This document shows positions 1 to 10,799 of a DNA stretch of 64,000 bases, one piece after another (the first letter of the stretch is position 1; the number at the start of each line of letters is the position of its first letter). The translations under genes were made by a program, and so were the position numbers. The notes below the pieces were generated by a model. That model searched no databases. It had not been told where the DNA came from and worked only from the letters and a program-made list of their open reading frames with translations. The stretch is from Forficula auricularia (lineage: Eukaryota > Arthropoda > Insecta > Dermaptera > Forficulidae): positions 18,228,306 to 18,292,305 of the forward strand of contig JALMQS010000070.1 in NCBI GenBank assembly GCA_024734495.1, given 5' to 3'.

Positions 1-460
1 AAATTATATTTCAAATTTGCCTGGTTAATGAAAATCAATTGGAGCTGTCAGTTTAAAATCCGAGCTGACAATTATATTTCAAATTTGCCTCGTTAATTAA
101 TATATATTTAATGTTTTTTAATTTAAAATCAATTGGTGTTTTAAAAAATAAACAAATAATATATAAAATATAAATCAAATAAGATGTGAATAATTTCTTC
201 TGTGCGCAAAGAAAAGCGAATTGAATATTAAATTTTTGAGTGGCGGGGCGGGGGGGGGGGGTGAGGAATAATTATCGATATATTTAATGTTTCTTAATTT
301 AAAATGAATTGGAGTCTTTCATTTCAAAATTCGAGTGCAAATTAAAATTATATTTCATAATTTGCCTGGTTAATTAATATATATTTAATGTTTTTTAATT
401 TAAAAATCAATTGGTGTTTTTTCATTTTCATTCGAGTTCAAATGAATACAATATTATCTC
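1..460. repeat. Short dispersed AT-rich repeat, three partial copies
   Basis: A motif of roughly 90 bases occurs three times, near 1-50, 68-140 and 340-420. It runs from TTCAAATTTGCCTGGTTAAT through a TATATTTAATG stretch to AATCAATTGG. A G-run lies at about 241-262. No coding signal is seen. Its class is unknown. Confidence 0.45.
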
Positions 461-524
461 GACACAAAGTCTAAATCAAAAATTTATAGTTTTAGTAACA
501 GAAATCATGGTATAAATATTAATG

Positions 525-768
525 TTAGATTGGTCTAGTGGTTAAAGCTAATGACCTTAGTTCAAGAGTTCGTAGGTTCGATTCTAGGCAAGAGGGAAAT
601 GTTTTTAGAGAAATTTCTCTTAGCGTTGTTACAAATTAATCTAGACAAATATATATATATATAGTATATTAAATAGGAAATTTTAATATTTTTTTTTTTT
701 ATTATTTAATTGGCTTCGGGAAAATGCCCATTTAGCCAGCGATCATTATTATTATTATTTATTATATA
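525..768 (+). repeat. tRNA-derived SINE
   Basis: A pol III A-box-like block (TGGTCTAGTGGTTA, 531-544) is followed at normal spacing by a B-box (GGTTCGATTCT, 575-585), as in a tRNA-derived SINE head. The body continues past a CTTCGGGAAAATGCCC block near 713 and ends in an (ATT)n tail near 750-768. It does not fold as a complete tRNA by eye, so it is not called a tRNA gene. It differs from the other two SINE types in this window. Confidence 0.6.
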
Positions 769-1290
769 TTGAAATTTTTATAATGTTCTATCTTCTCGGT
801 TTTTAAAAACATAATATTATTTTGATAGTGTATTTTTATTTAATATGTTAATCAATTATGGCCCATCTTGATTTAACTAATCTTTGGCTAATTAATGACA
901 TTATTAATAGCTATTTTATAGTATTAATATATTTGTTTGTTTTGTATGCCTTTATCATAACAACGTCTCAATGTATAAATTGTTAAATTAAGATTAATAA
1001 TATTTTAAGGTCCCACTCCAAATATCCACCTTGTATTATTATAACCTAGTGATATTTATTTAAATGACCCATAAAAACTCCCACTAATCCAAAGAAATTT
1101 AATTGGAATGACGTATTCTTAATTTTTCCATTGATTGTTACGCCAAAGCAAGAATCTCATTACTCTCTTTAATTTAACATTAATTCAAAATGTTTATTTA
1201 TTTATTTTCATCTTTCATCATTAATAATTAAATAATTACGAAGAATTTATTAATTTTTAAGGCGAAATTATAAGAAAAAGTGGAATCTTC
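769..1290. other. AT-rich noncoding, nothing recognised
   Basis: No ORF, repeat pair or RNA-like element was recognised here. Confidence 0.4.
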
Positions 1291-1443
1291 ATCAAGATAA
1301 AATTTGGATAAGACATAGGCAGGGCCGTCGAGTGGGTTTTAGGCGCCTGGGCCGAGATTTTACCCCCCCCCCCTCAGTACAATTTTTATAATATAATTCT
1401 TGGCCGACGGCCGTGGTGTACTGACTGACAAAGAAAAGGGATG

Positions 1444-1560
1444 TTGCGAATATTCGCATCCGCATCCGCAAATGCGGGGCTTCTGCATAGATTTGAACAT
1501 CTGCATCCGCATCCGCATCCGCAATAATCAATGAGGATGTTCATGTGGGTGCGAATGTAA
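1444..1560. repeat. Minisatellite of GCATCC units
   Basis: Runs of GCATCC/CGCATC occur at about 1457-1472 and 1503-1530, inside a short GC-richer island. The overlapping minus-strand ORFs are translations of this repeat and are not genes. Just upstream, at about 1320-1375, is a GC-rich block starting CAGGGCCGTC and ending in a C-run. It may be a decayed DNA-transposon end. Confidence 0.5.
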
Positions 1561-1684
1561 TAATACAAGTTGCGACAAGAAAGGAATTCTACCATCGCTC
1601 AGAAACCATTGCAAACAATTCAGGACAGACTAAATCAATTTTACTTATGGAAAGTGGTGTAGGTTTTAGGTGAAACATGATGTT

Positions 1685-1904
1685 AGTAAAGGGTGTGTAG
1701 TTTCACAGTGAATGAAATAAAACTCAAAGAGGTTTATACAAACTCAATATATTTCGGATTATTAGTCCATCATCAGGAGTTTACAAGTTAATACTGATTA
1801 ACTTGTAAACTCCTGATGATGGACTAATAATCCGAAATATATTGAGTTTGTATAAACCTCTTTGAGTTTTATTTCATTCACTGTGAAACTACACACCCTT
1901 TACT
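1685..1904. repeat. Near-perfect 220-bp palindrome
   Basis: The arm at 1685-1792 is the reverse complement of 1797-1904, with only ACTG between them. The arms look identical by eye over about 108 bases. Each contains CTGATGATGGACTAATAATC followed by CGAAA. No ORF is present. It is either a fold-back transposon or a locally duplicated repeat end. Confidence 0.85.
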
Positions 1905-2076
1905 CTATTAACCAGACTAAATCAACCTCATCTCAAAGATTGTGTAACGCGATGGAACAGTATGTTTTACATGTTCGAGCGTTTTTCAAAGGTAAAGAAA
2001 GGATGCCCTAAGTCTTTATATCAATGATAATGATTAACCCTATTTTGCCAGAAGAATAGAAAATCATTGAAAGTCA

Positions 2077-2353
2077 GGGTCAGAGACGCCCCCCCCCCCA
2101 CACACACACATAGAACTTAATTTTCAATTTGAAAATTTTTTTAAAAAATAAATGTTTTTTTTTTACAAATTTCATATCTCTTATTTTAAGTTCATTAAAA
2201 TAAAAAAAAAAAAAAATTAAAAAATTGTTTTAAATTCCATGTCGATGTTTTTTGGCCTCTGTGTGCGACGCACGTGTTGCACTCACGCCAGGCACGGGCC
2301 TGTATGGGGGAGGGCGATCGCCCCCTTCGCCCCCTCCCCTGGATCCGCCCTTG
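2077..2353. mobile_element. hAT-type MITE, left end missing
   Basis: The segment matches the right part of the complete element at 53203-53556: the GTCAGAGACGCC block, the GTGCGACGCACGTGTTGCAC block, and the terminal GGATCCGCCCTTG. The left inverted terminus (CAAGGGCGGATC in the complete copy) is not found here, so this copy is truncated. A C-run and (CA)n lie near 2090-2110. Confidence 0.6.
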
Positions 2354-2847
2354 TCCGCATTCACATGAAAAAATCGGCATCCGCAACATCCCTGGTTTGG
2401 ACGCCTTAACAAACGGTTATTGGCGATATTTTCTTGGAAAAAAGAGAACATACCACATAAAACAGTATATTTTGCATCACCATGTTCTATCTTCTAATTC
2501 TTACTATTTTAAATCAGGTAATTCGGAATCAAACAAGTACAACAATTTTATAAGATTCAAAATTTACAACTCTAATTTTTATTTTTCAAGCCGCGGCGCC
2601 TCCCACCCAGGGCGATCACCCCTTCATGTGATTATAGGAACTACTTTTCTCTCTTTTTGTTTAGCCCGAGCTATTTTGGGGCATTTTAGACGAATTCACC
2701 ATTTTGGGTTTGAGGCAGCTGCTTGGTACTGACACTTTGTAGATGTGGTCTGGTTGATTTTGTATTTGAGAATTTACTGATGAGGAGGGTAAATGGTTGA
2801 GAATTAGTAGAGATTGTGGTGTTGGTGCAAGGTGAAACATCTTTAAT

Positions 2848-3009
2848 AAAGATAAGAGTAAATAAATATTATATTTAATATTGATTTACTATGAGTTAAG
2901 GATGCTAGGTCACTTATTTCACATTAAATTTAATGTGAAATAAGTGACCTAGCATTCTTAACTCATAGTAAATCAATATTAAATATAATATTTATTTACT
3001 CTTATCTTT
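2848..3009. repeat. 162-bp palindrome with no spacer
   Basis: Arms 2848-2928 and 2929-3009 are reverse complements meeting at ACATTAAA/TTTAATGT, with only one or two mismatches seen. A single-arm relative lies at 21655-21735, which shows that this unit is dispersed. No coding capacity. Confidence 0.85.
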
Positions 3010-3706
3010 TTTAAATGGTTGAGGATATCGCCCCGACTACGCGACACCCCTGGACATAGGGAAAGCTATCGAAGAGTTAAACTATTAAAATTATTAAAAT
3101 ATTTATTTAAAATTCAATTTACCACAATTTCAATCACTCTGTACCATAATTGACGTCAGAATATTTTATTATAAAAACAAAAACACAATCCCTAAATTTA
3201 CTTAAATAGAAAAAGAAAAAAAAGACCCTATAATTGAATGTTAGTGTTTGTGGCTTATGAATTTTCTATAAGCTTAAAATATCAGAAATTATTCTCGCCA
3301 CGATCTCCCAGATAATCTGATTACGTAAATCACTCTACATAGAATATATATATATATATATATATATATTCATTATTAATAGGGAAATATTCCAAGTCAT
3401 TTTTATCTATTTTAGGCTCTCTATCTCTGTTTTCGAAATAAACCCACGACACTCCTTGGGGAGAAAATAATTCAGTTAATCCAATAAAAGCCTCGCAATT
3501 GGGGGACGTAGGAGGGGGGGGGACTCCCTTCCCCTTCTAAAAGCGTGCGCAAGTTGCTTTAATGATTCAAATGTCACCCAGAACTCTCAATCAGCCCTTA
3601 ATCAAGAGGTTTTTTACTTGATTAAAGTTTGCTTCGCTTTTTTTTATTTTTATTTTATTCACTTGTGTGTAAGTTTAATCCCCAGTTGGCCGATTAACAT
3701 TTATAT
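3010..3706. other. AT-rich noncoding with (AT)n
   Basis: An (AT)n run lies at about 3348-3370 and a G-run near 3516. Nothing else was recognised. Confidence 0.4.
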
Positions 3707-4300
3707 ATACCGGGTGAGTTTTTTTTATCTTGGGACAGTCTAATAACTTAAAAACAATGCATTATATGCACTAAACTACGCTATTGTTTGACGACTGGAA
3801 CGGAGAACTGTGATAGTGCTTGAAAATCTATAAATTTGATAATCTGAACAAAAATTAATTTGCCAGTTGGTACTCCGTTTCACGTTTGTTTATTAACAAA
3901 TAATTATTAATAATGGAAAAAATGATTATTAATTGGCATTGTTTTGGATCATGTGACTGGTGTCATAGAGATAGTAATTAAGAGTCCAACTATTAATCAC
4001 CCAGAGTACCTCCGCCATTTTATAGGACTCCTGTTGCGCGTCCAGACGACCTAGAGCAAGCTTTCAAGGGTATTTTGAGGTCAAGTTCTATTTTTTAAAT
4101 GGAAACCTATATGTTTCTGAATCTATAAAAAAAACTATTTTTTTATATGACATCAAATAAAAAAAATATTAAATAATTTAGATCTTAAAAAAATCTTAAT
4201 AATTATTTTTAACAATTATCCAACTTAATTATCAAATAATAATGATCAAATAATTAATTATTAAATAAATATTTATTAAATCGAAAAGTCACAACAATGA
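3707..4300 (-). mobile_element. DNA-transposon end, inverted relative of 6650-7026
   Basis: From its terminus (ATATACCGGGTGAG) inward, this segment matches the reverse complement of 6650-7026, with small gaps. Shared blocks are TAATAACTTAAAAACAATGC, the ACTAAACTACGC block, TTTCAAGGGTATTT and the TATATGACATCAAAT region. The other copy follows a helix-turn-helix ORF fragment, so both are probably the right end of one transposon family. No ORF survives here. Confidence 0.5.
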
Positions 4301-4432
4301 AAATAAGTGTTGTAATGATTCTTAAAATTTCATTATTGTTAAAATATATGAATAATATTGTCACCTCCGATATGACATCAGCGCCACTCCGGGGTTGGCT
4401 ATCTTAACTTAACTTATCACTCTCTTCATTTT

Positions 4433-5137
4433 TAACCGACTTCAAAAAAGGAGGAGGTTCTCTATTCGACTGAATTTTTTTTTTTTGTCTATGTTACCTC
4501 ATATCTCTGCCAATTGTCAACCGATTTTGAAAATTTTTTTTTGCATTGGGTCCAGTCTAGCTTCCGATTGGTCCCATTTTTTTACGATTTTTTTCCATAG
4601 GTATTAGACCTTTTTTATTAGGTTTGTTTAGACCTAACCTCTTTGTTTATGAACCGATTTCGATGGTTCTTTTTTTATCCGAAAGGGGGTGTCTTAGGGA
4701 TGGTGTCATATTAATTTGGTCAAGTTCTGATGATATCATCACTATTAATGACATCACTAAAAAGAGAAAAATAAAAATAATTTTTAAGAAAAAAATAAAA
4801 ACCGACTTCAAAAAATTAAATGCAACAAATAAAATACACTAAAAGGTATAAAATAATTATTATCTTATTTAGTTACAAATAAACGACGAAATATTAACAT
4901 GAAATTACTTTTTGAAGTTGGTGCCAAACATATACCTTTTATGAATCGCACTCGACGGATCTTACTTAGTACGTTTGGCGGGTACGCTCGCTTATAGGTA
5001 TAGTTTGTTTGGCACCGACTTCAAAAAGTAATTTCATGTTAATATTTCGTCGTTTAGTTGTAACTAAATAAGATAATAATTATTTTATACCTTTTAGTGT
5101 ATTTTATTTGTTGCATTTAATTTTTTGAAGTCGGTTT
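4433..5137. mobile_element. Fold-back DNA element with AACCGACTTC ends
   Basis: It starts with AACCGACTTCAAAAAAGG and ends with GAAGTCGGTT. The inner part folds back: about 4800-4930 is nearly the reverse complement of about 5005-5137, around a GC-richer loop. A second copy with the same organisation is at 45628-46309. The opening AACCGACTTCAAAAAAGGAG is a motif I recognise as common in insect repeats. No transposase is encoded; the small plus-strand ORF over 4624-4842 is not a gene. The flanks (near 4355-4430) match the repeat at 12490-12580, so the element was probably inserted into an older repeat. Confidence 0.7.
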
Positions 5138-5595
5138 TTATTTTTTTCTTAAAAATTATTCCTATCGAGTTCATGTAACTTACTATATATTGCTTTTTCC
5201 TCATGTACTATTCTATTTTATTGTAATATGTGCAACCTCAATAAAACGCTTTATATATTTTATCTATAAAATTATCTATCATTGTGATATTCCGCTATCC
5301 ACGCCTTTTATACCTCTTAACAATTATACACAGATTTAAGAGATTATTTCGTAGCTTTAGAGTGTAAACCTGTTAACTCACAGCAAAGAAATTTTATAGG
5401 GCAGAGAAGAAACAAACAAAATTTAATATTGATGTTATGGAAAGAAACTATTTTTTACATTTTTTCCACAACGTAACACGTAATTTTAAGTAGGTAGTAG
5501 GTTTACTTGGACGATGCTGAATTTCTTTTTCTTTCGAAATGTATTAATATGTCATATATGATACAAAATGGATTTAGCAAGTTTACACTTTAAAG

Positions 5596-6232
5596 CAGCG
5601 GTCGGGGAACCGGGGTAAATTACCCCAAATGGGGTAACAATGAAACTATCGGGGGTAATAAGGACATTTTTTAAATTTTCTATTTTATAAACTATTATAG
5701 TATTTTTACTTTGATAGCTTTTCCAGAAATTCAAAATCGTAAGATTAATAAAAGTTAAAAAAATATAAAAACATTAATAAAAGTTATGCGTTCTTGTCAT
5801 TATGTGTGTTCGTATATTTTTTCTTTTAACAAAGTCTTTTTGAAAAAGAAATCAGTTAAACCCGACATCGACATACCTTTGCGAACAAGGATTTTTGACT
5901 TTATTAAACATAAAAGCGAAAAATAGAAATCGGCTAAATGCCAAGGACTGTATTCAAATTGCGTTCACGTCAAAAAGTCCTAATTTTGATGTCATTTTAG
6001 CAAAAATGAAACAACATCATTTTTCTAAAACTTAAAAGAGTTTGAATTAAGTTAGTGTTTACAATTTTTATTTAATTACAGATAGTTTTCATGTAAATTC
6101 CAATTAATTCAATAAATAATAAAAAATGTACATTTAAGCACCTTGCTTTTTTTGTTTTTCAGAATGTAGGGGTAACAGCCACCTACGCAAAAATATTTTG
6201 GGGTAATGGTTAAAATAGTTCCCCGACCCCTG
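5596..6232. mobile_element. Non-autonomous hAT-type element
   Basis: The terminal inverted repeats are CAGCGGTCGGGGAAC on the left and GTTCCCCGACCCCTG on the right. They are flanked by CTTTAAAG (5588-5595) and CTCTAAGG (6233-6240), an 8-bp target duplication with two differences. The CAG start and 8-bp duplication are features of the hAT superfamily. The interior is AT-rich with no intact ORF. Confidence 0.75.
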
Positions 6233-6391
6233 CTCTAAGGCGACAATTTTGTACTTAATAGAACTGTTTAAAATTCTTGGGTTTAGAAAAGTTTATTTCT
6301 CTTGTCAATCCAGTAGATAGTTATATTGTATTATTATAATAAAAATGGACCATTTCTTTTTGAAGACAGAATTAAAATGTTCTTATGGTGA

Positions 6392-6646
6392 ATGTGGAAA
6401 AAGTATTATGGGGCTGTCATTGAAATGGATCCCGAGCGTTTTCCTAATTGGAATACACCCTCACAAGCTTCAATTTATCGTGTTGTAAACCTGTTAAAAA
6501 AAACAAGAAATGTAAAGGCTATGAATAAACTGAAACAGGCCAAAATAACGAAATTGGAACTAGAATTCATCCAGAAGACTTGCGATACACTCTGGAATGT
6601 CTCAGAACAGTGTCAAAAACTTAATAAAATTATTAATTATTATTAA
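6392..6646 (+). pseudogene. Transposon-derived helix-turn-helix (DUF4817-like) fragment
   Basis: An 84-codon open stretch carries RFPNWNTPSQASIYRVV and a following LKKTRNVK. It resembles the N-terminal helix-turn-helix of insect transposon proteins annotated as DUF4817 (usual form: YGE..., RFP...P...T..R....LR.TG.V). The upstream YGAVIEMDPE fits the preceding helix. The domain stands alone: no DDE catalytic region follows, and the ORF runs into a sequence whose inverted copy at 3707-4300 looks like a transposon end. I read it as a decayed transposase head, not a host gene. The identification rests on memory of the motif. Confidence 0.45.
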
Positions 6647-6649
6647 ATT

Positions 6650-7026
6650 ATTTATTTAATAACCAATTATTTGATTATTGTTATTTGATAATTAAGTTGA
6701 ATCATTGTTAAAATTAATTATTAGGATTTTTTTGAGATCTAATTGATTTAATATTTTTTTTATTTGATGTCGTATAAAAAAATAGTTCTAATGAAAGTTG
6801 TTCAGTTTTTTCTAGATTAAAAATATGTACAGAAACATATAGTGTTACATTTAAAAAACAGAACTTGACCTCGAAATACCCTTGAAAGCCTGTTCTAGGT
6901 CGACAAACAATGGCGTAGTTTAGTCCCCCCCCTAATATAAATAAACTTTTATTTGACACTTTTTCCATATAATGCACTGTTTTTGAGTTATAAGACTTTC
7001 TCAAGATAAAAAAACTCACCCGCTAT
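6650..7026 (+). mobile_element. Transposon right end (inverted copy at 3707-4300)
   Basis: This noncoding sequence ends with CTCACCCGCTATAT. Its reverse complement matches 3707-4300. The minus-strand ORF over 6714-7019 is a by-product. Confidence 0.5.
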
Positions 7027-7039
7027 ATTAAGATTCGAA

Positions 7040-7240
7040 TTCCATATTCGTTTGAGATGAGGTTTTCTTGTACTTATTTGTTCAGAAACAGATTAAATTT
7101 TAACAATATTTTTATGGAGTTATTCATAGAACAATCAAATATTTTTATTTAAATTTTAATAATTGTTAACAATATAATTTGAATTTGTCAATAAATAATT
7201 AATAATGAAAAATTTAATTAGCTTATTAATTATATATTAT
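7040..7240. repeat. Dispersed repeat, copy at 9680-9850
   Basis: Both segments share GTTTTCTTGTACTTAT, GGAGTTATTCATAGAACAAT and AATTTGAATTTGTCAATAA in the same order and orientation. No coding signal. Class unknown. Confidence 0.6.
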
Positions 7241-7510
7241 ATAGGATATATATATATATTGCAGCCGAACAAATATGAAATTAGAATATATATTTCCCGC
7301 TCGTACTTGTAAGGTTATTCGCCCTCTAATCCGATAATATAAAACGTTTTTTTTTGTTGTACTTTTATTTTTGTTACGACAAATAAATTACACCTGGCCT
7401 CAAGAGATAAGAGAGAACAAAAAACAAAACAAAAACAAAATTATGTACAATTATAATAAATCCCTAATCGCATCTATTTCTTTGCCTTTTTAAGCTAAAA
7501 TATTTTCAAG

Positions 7511-7513
<3 letters not shown>

Positions 7514-7564
<51 letters not shown>
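7514..7564. repeat. (AT)n microsatellite
   Basis: An uninterrupted TA dinucleotide run of about 50 bases. Confidence 0.9.
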
Positions 7565-7565
<1 letters not shown>

Positions 7566-7772
7566 CTACTCTTTCTGAAAAATTTTCAGAGGAGTTTAAA
7601 TTTTTTAATTATAATATATATTGCTTTGCAAATCACTATACCTACCAAATAAAATGAAATCTGATCTAATTCGTTTTAACATTGAAAATTATGTAGGATT
7701 TTATGCTCTACTCCTTGCAATGTAAAATTCCTTTTAAAAATAAAGATTCATTTTCGCCTTGAGAAAGGCGCT

Positions 7773-8297
7773 TGTTGTTTACCCGTCAGGATCTTTCGAT
7801 CGAATGACAGGAGAACGGCGGAGAAACGCCCTTTTTATAATCACAGGCGAGCGCGCGAACATTTATGCATACGTCATCCTAAAAACCGCGAATAATTAAC
7901 CAATCAGTTTAATTGCTAATTAGGGCCGCCAGGCTTATAAAGGCAGCTAGCCCCTCGACGCAAAGTCAGTTGTTGTTCAGTTGTTTAAGCTCATTGAATG
8001 GGACAACTCTCCGAGGTGATAGATTACCTGGGAACGATTTGCTAAAGAGACGGCTTGAGTCTAAGAAGTAATTATATACACGTTCTGTAATGAAAAGGCA
8101 ATAAATGCGGGCTTTGTGCCAATATTTTATTTAAAGCATATTTTCAACTGCTCCGGCGCAAATTCGTATTTAAAAAAAACATTTTCTGGCTTTACGCCGC
8201 CAAGAGAGATTCTAATCTCTGAAGATCATCTCCCATCCATGCCCGGCGAATATCCTTCTAGCTAACGCTTCGAGCTAAAACTAAAAATCATCCAACA
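7773..8297 (+). promoter_or_regulatory. TATA/initiator/poly(A)-signal segment: solo LTR or promoter
   Basis: This segment is clearly richer in G+C than its flanks. It contains a CCAAT motif (ACCAATCAG, about 7899-7907), a TATA box (TATAAAGG, 7936-7943) and an arthropod initiator (TCAGT, 7966-7970), with about 32 bases from TATA to the initiator A. AATAAA follows at 8100-8105 and a GT-rich stretch comes right after. A start site with a poly(A) signal only 135 bases downstream is typical of an LTR. The outer edges could be TGTTG (7773) and CAACA (8293-8297), but no target duplication was seen. The alternative is the promoter and untranslated first exon of the MIP gene 5 kb downstream, with a possible donor at CCGAG/GTGATA. 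Confidence 0.5.
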
Positions 8298-8639
8298 TCT
8301 TAATCATTTCCTATAATTATTTAATCTATTTTAAATAGTTTTTTTTTATATATAATGATATTGATACAAGAAGAAGTTGCACCAAGAAGGTACAACCTCT
8401 GTAGTCCGTGGTGGACCCTTGTATCGTGAAGATAGGAGAGGTTTAGGGATTGGGTAGGAGTCGAAGGTATCTGTTTGGATGCTGGTCAAAGATTGAAGGT
8501 TATAATTTGCTGGAAAGACGGTCGGGGGAAGAGTTCCAGTCTCTAGAAGTCATAGGGATAAATGAATTGGCGAATGGGTTTGTTCGGTTAGTATCCAGTT
8601 TGAGCGCGTAGGGGTGTTGAATCTTAGATAATCGCGTTT

Positions 8640-8960
8640 TTCGCGCAATGTTGCAATAAATTTAATGGTTCTTCTACACTATGGGCCAACTTGGGCCACT
8701 TCAAGCCAACGCCAATGTTTAGATGGGTATTGGATTGAATTGGGCAATATTGGTTGACGCTGGCAATGAGATTGGCGATGGTTAGCCTTCGGAGCGGTTT
8801 TTTCGACACATCAAAGTGGGCCAATGTTGCGCGAAGAAATTTGCAGGTGGTTAGGTGGCGTTTCGACAAAATCATCGACATTGGCCCAACTCTTGGACCA
8901 CTCGTGTGGAGGCAACAGTCAATTTAACTCGTTTTACTGGTGGCCAACTTGGCCTATAAC
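8640..8960. repeat. GC-richer complex repeat rich in GGCCAA/TTGGCC
   Basis: Many GGCCAA, TTGGGC and TTGGCC words are scattered here, including GGCCAACTTGGGCC near 8684 and GGCCAACTTGGCC near 8942. The minus-strand ORF here has no recognisable domain. It is probably a decayed DNA transposon. The preceding 8300-8640 is moderately GC-rich and unrecognised. Confidence 0.35.
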
Positions 8961-8961
8961 A

Positions 8962-8992
8962 TTAGCTCACGCTCGGTGGCTCCAGGTACTAA
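8962..8992 (+). mobile_element. Helitron-like 3' end
   Basis: The motif GCTCACGCTCGGTGGCTCCAGGTACTAA matches the family end: a GAGC/GCTC hairpin followed by CCAGGTACT, seen also at 22614, 26340 and 30164 (reverse). Only the terminus is recognisable. Confidence 0.45.
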
Positions 8993-9004
8993 ATTAAAAA
9001 TTCA

Positions 9005-9060
9005 TCATTCCAGCAGAAGACACACTCTTTTATTGTCTCCTTTAATAATTCAAGCGTTTC
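9005..9060 (-). repeat. Repeat fragment related to 38965-39070
   Basis: ACACTCTTTTATTGTCTC here is the reverse complement of GAGACAATAAAAGAGTGTGT at about 38970, and both continue into a GTTTCG motif. It is a short remnant of a dispersed repeat. Confidence 0.45.
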
Positions 9061-9679
9061 GGAAGAAAAGGATGTATTTTTATAGTATTTGTTGAAATGA
9101 TAAGACGATTAAAAATTACCCGACCTAGCCTATAGACTGTGTAGATACAAAAGAGAAGGGGGACATTTTAAGAACCCAAATTTAAAATTCCTTTGCCCTG
9201 CGAATATCATGTTATACAAAAATTGCTCATTTAATAATATAAGATTATTATTATTATTAATACAAGATTAAGTAGGTATACATTATATAAATTAATAAGA
9301 AATTAGAAACATTTTTTATCGTTATTAATTTTTTTTTCTTATTTTTCATTTACCTGCTTGCGGGGGCGGGTGGGGTGGAGATAGCAAGATTCTTCTTTCA
9401 TTTTGTATATCTATCTATCAGGGCAAAACTAATTAATTTTAATTGGGTCGTAACGATTTGCGTAGCGAGCAATTTAATCCCGACCTGCACCCCCCACCCC
9501 CCACCCCCCGCCATACAATTAAATATTTCCCCAACTGGCTGCTTGCTTCCTCTTTATCCAGATCTTTTTTTAATATCAAATATATATCTCATTGGTATAA
9601 TGTAATGGAAATTCTTAAAATATACACTTGAGAAATTATTTTGATGTTGTTGTTGGAAAGCTTAAGGCTTAAGACACCT

Positions 9680-9850
9680 GAGGGATGTTTTCTTGTACTT
9701 ATATTTGAGCAGAACAGATTGAATTTTAACAGTATTTTATTGGAGTTATTCATAGAACAATTAAATATTTTTGTTTATATTTTAATAATTGTTAGCAATA
9801 TAATTTGAATTTGTCAATAATTAATAATGAAAAATTTAATTACTTATTTT
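9680..9850. repeat. Dispersed repeat, copy of 7040-7240
   Basis: Same block order as at 7040-7240. A C-rich stretch lies at about 9488-9512. Confidence 0.6.
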
Positions 9851-9959
9851 TTTATAATATATGTAACAATTAGAACCCCTTAGAACTTAATTTTTCCTAA
9901 TGAGTAGTGAAAAAGACTAAATAATGAAAAATTTAATTAGTTTATTATTTATTTATTTT

Positions 9960-9996
9960 TAATTACATCTTATATTATTATATTAAACGAGCAATT

Positions 9997-10040
<44 letters not shown>

Positions 10041-10130
10041 CGGTTTTTCGAAAACGGCTCTAACGATTTGAATGAAATTCACGGGTTAGGTGGTTTTTGG
10101 GTTGACAATTCGATAAAGAAAACGATACAA
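9960..10130 (+). mobile_element. Helitron-like fragment
   Basis: It starts with ATTAAACGAGCAATTCT, then an (AT)n run (about 9998-10036), then TCGAAAACGGCTCTAACGAT and GATTTGAATGAAATTCACGG. This order is shared by about a dozen segments in the window. Confidence 0.5.
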
Positions 10131-10204
10131 CTATCGGCATTCGTATTTTATAACAAGTTAACAGTATAACAATAGTTTATTATTTATTTATTTCCAATAT
10201 ATAT

Positions 10205-10650
10205 TTATTTAATATTTTACCCAGTAGCCTATATTCCCAGTCAAATATTTATTTTTCTTGACCATGGCGGTTTCCTGCCTATTTATTTATTAATTTTTTA
10301 TTCATTGACTACGGTAACTTCTTGTCTACTTATTTATTTATCTGTTTTTTAAATGATTTATTTTTAAATAAATTAACAACAATTTCTTCAAACCCAGTGG
10401 CATATTCTAACTATTTATTTTTTGTTTTATTTATTCTTCCCAGTGTATTTATTTATTTATTTTTATTATTTGGACGAAAAGCGGTATTCCTTTTTTTTTT
10501 TGGTTTTTTGTTATTATTATTATTTTATTCTTGGTCCCAGCATACTAAGGTTTTACACCGTTCTGCTGTGGCTACACCCTGAGCCACCCAACCGGATCCT
10601 GAGTAAGAGGATCGGAGGGCTATAAGGGGAAATGTGGAGACTCTTAAAAA
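10205..10650. repeat. Dispersed repeat, copy at 56870-57235
   Basis: Shared blocks include TTGACTACGGTAACTTCTTG/TTGACTACGACAACTTCCCG, CTTCAAACCCAGTGGCATAT, CCCAGTGTATTTATTTA and AGGATCGGAGGGCTATAAGG. The interior is TTTA-rich, so the hydrophobic ORFs over it are translations of repeat. Class unknown. Confidence 0.65.
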
Positions 10651-10799
10651 AAATATAACGCTGTAACAATTAGAAGCCATTAGATCTTAATTTTTCTTAA
10701 TTAATAGTGGAAAAATTAAATAATGAAAAATTCAATTACTTTATTATTTATTCATTTTTTAAATGTTATGGCTTTTTACGGATCCATCGAGACAAGTTT

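Noticed and set aside
525..600. Possible functional tRNA gene (also at 12590, 20900, 26610, 33330)
   Set aside because: A- and B-boxes are present, but the acceptor stems do not pair by eye and SINE bodies with A- or ATT-rich tails follow.
2274..2732. 152-residue ORF
   Set aside because: The start lies in a hAT-type MITE and the rest is AT-rich DNA. No domain recognised.
10322..10625. Hydrophobic ORFs that resemble membrane proteins (also 14582-14812, 56848-57132)
   Set aside because: They are translations of TTTA and TTTATT repeats, which give Leu, Ile, Tyr and Phe runs.
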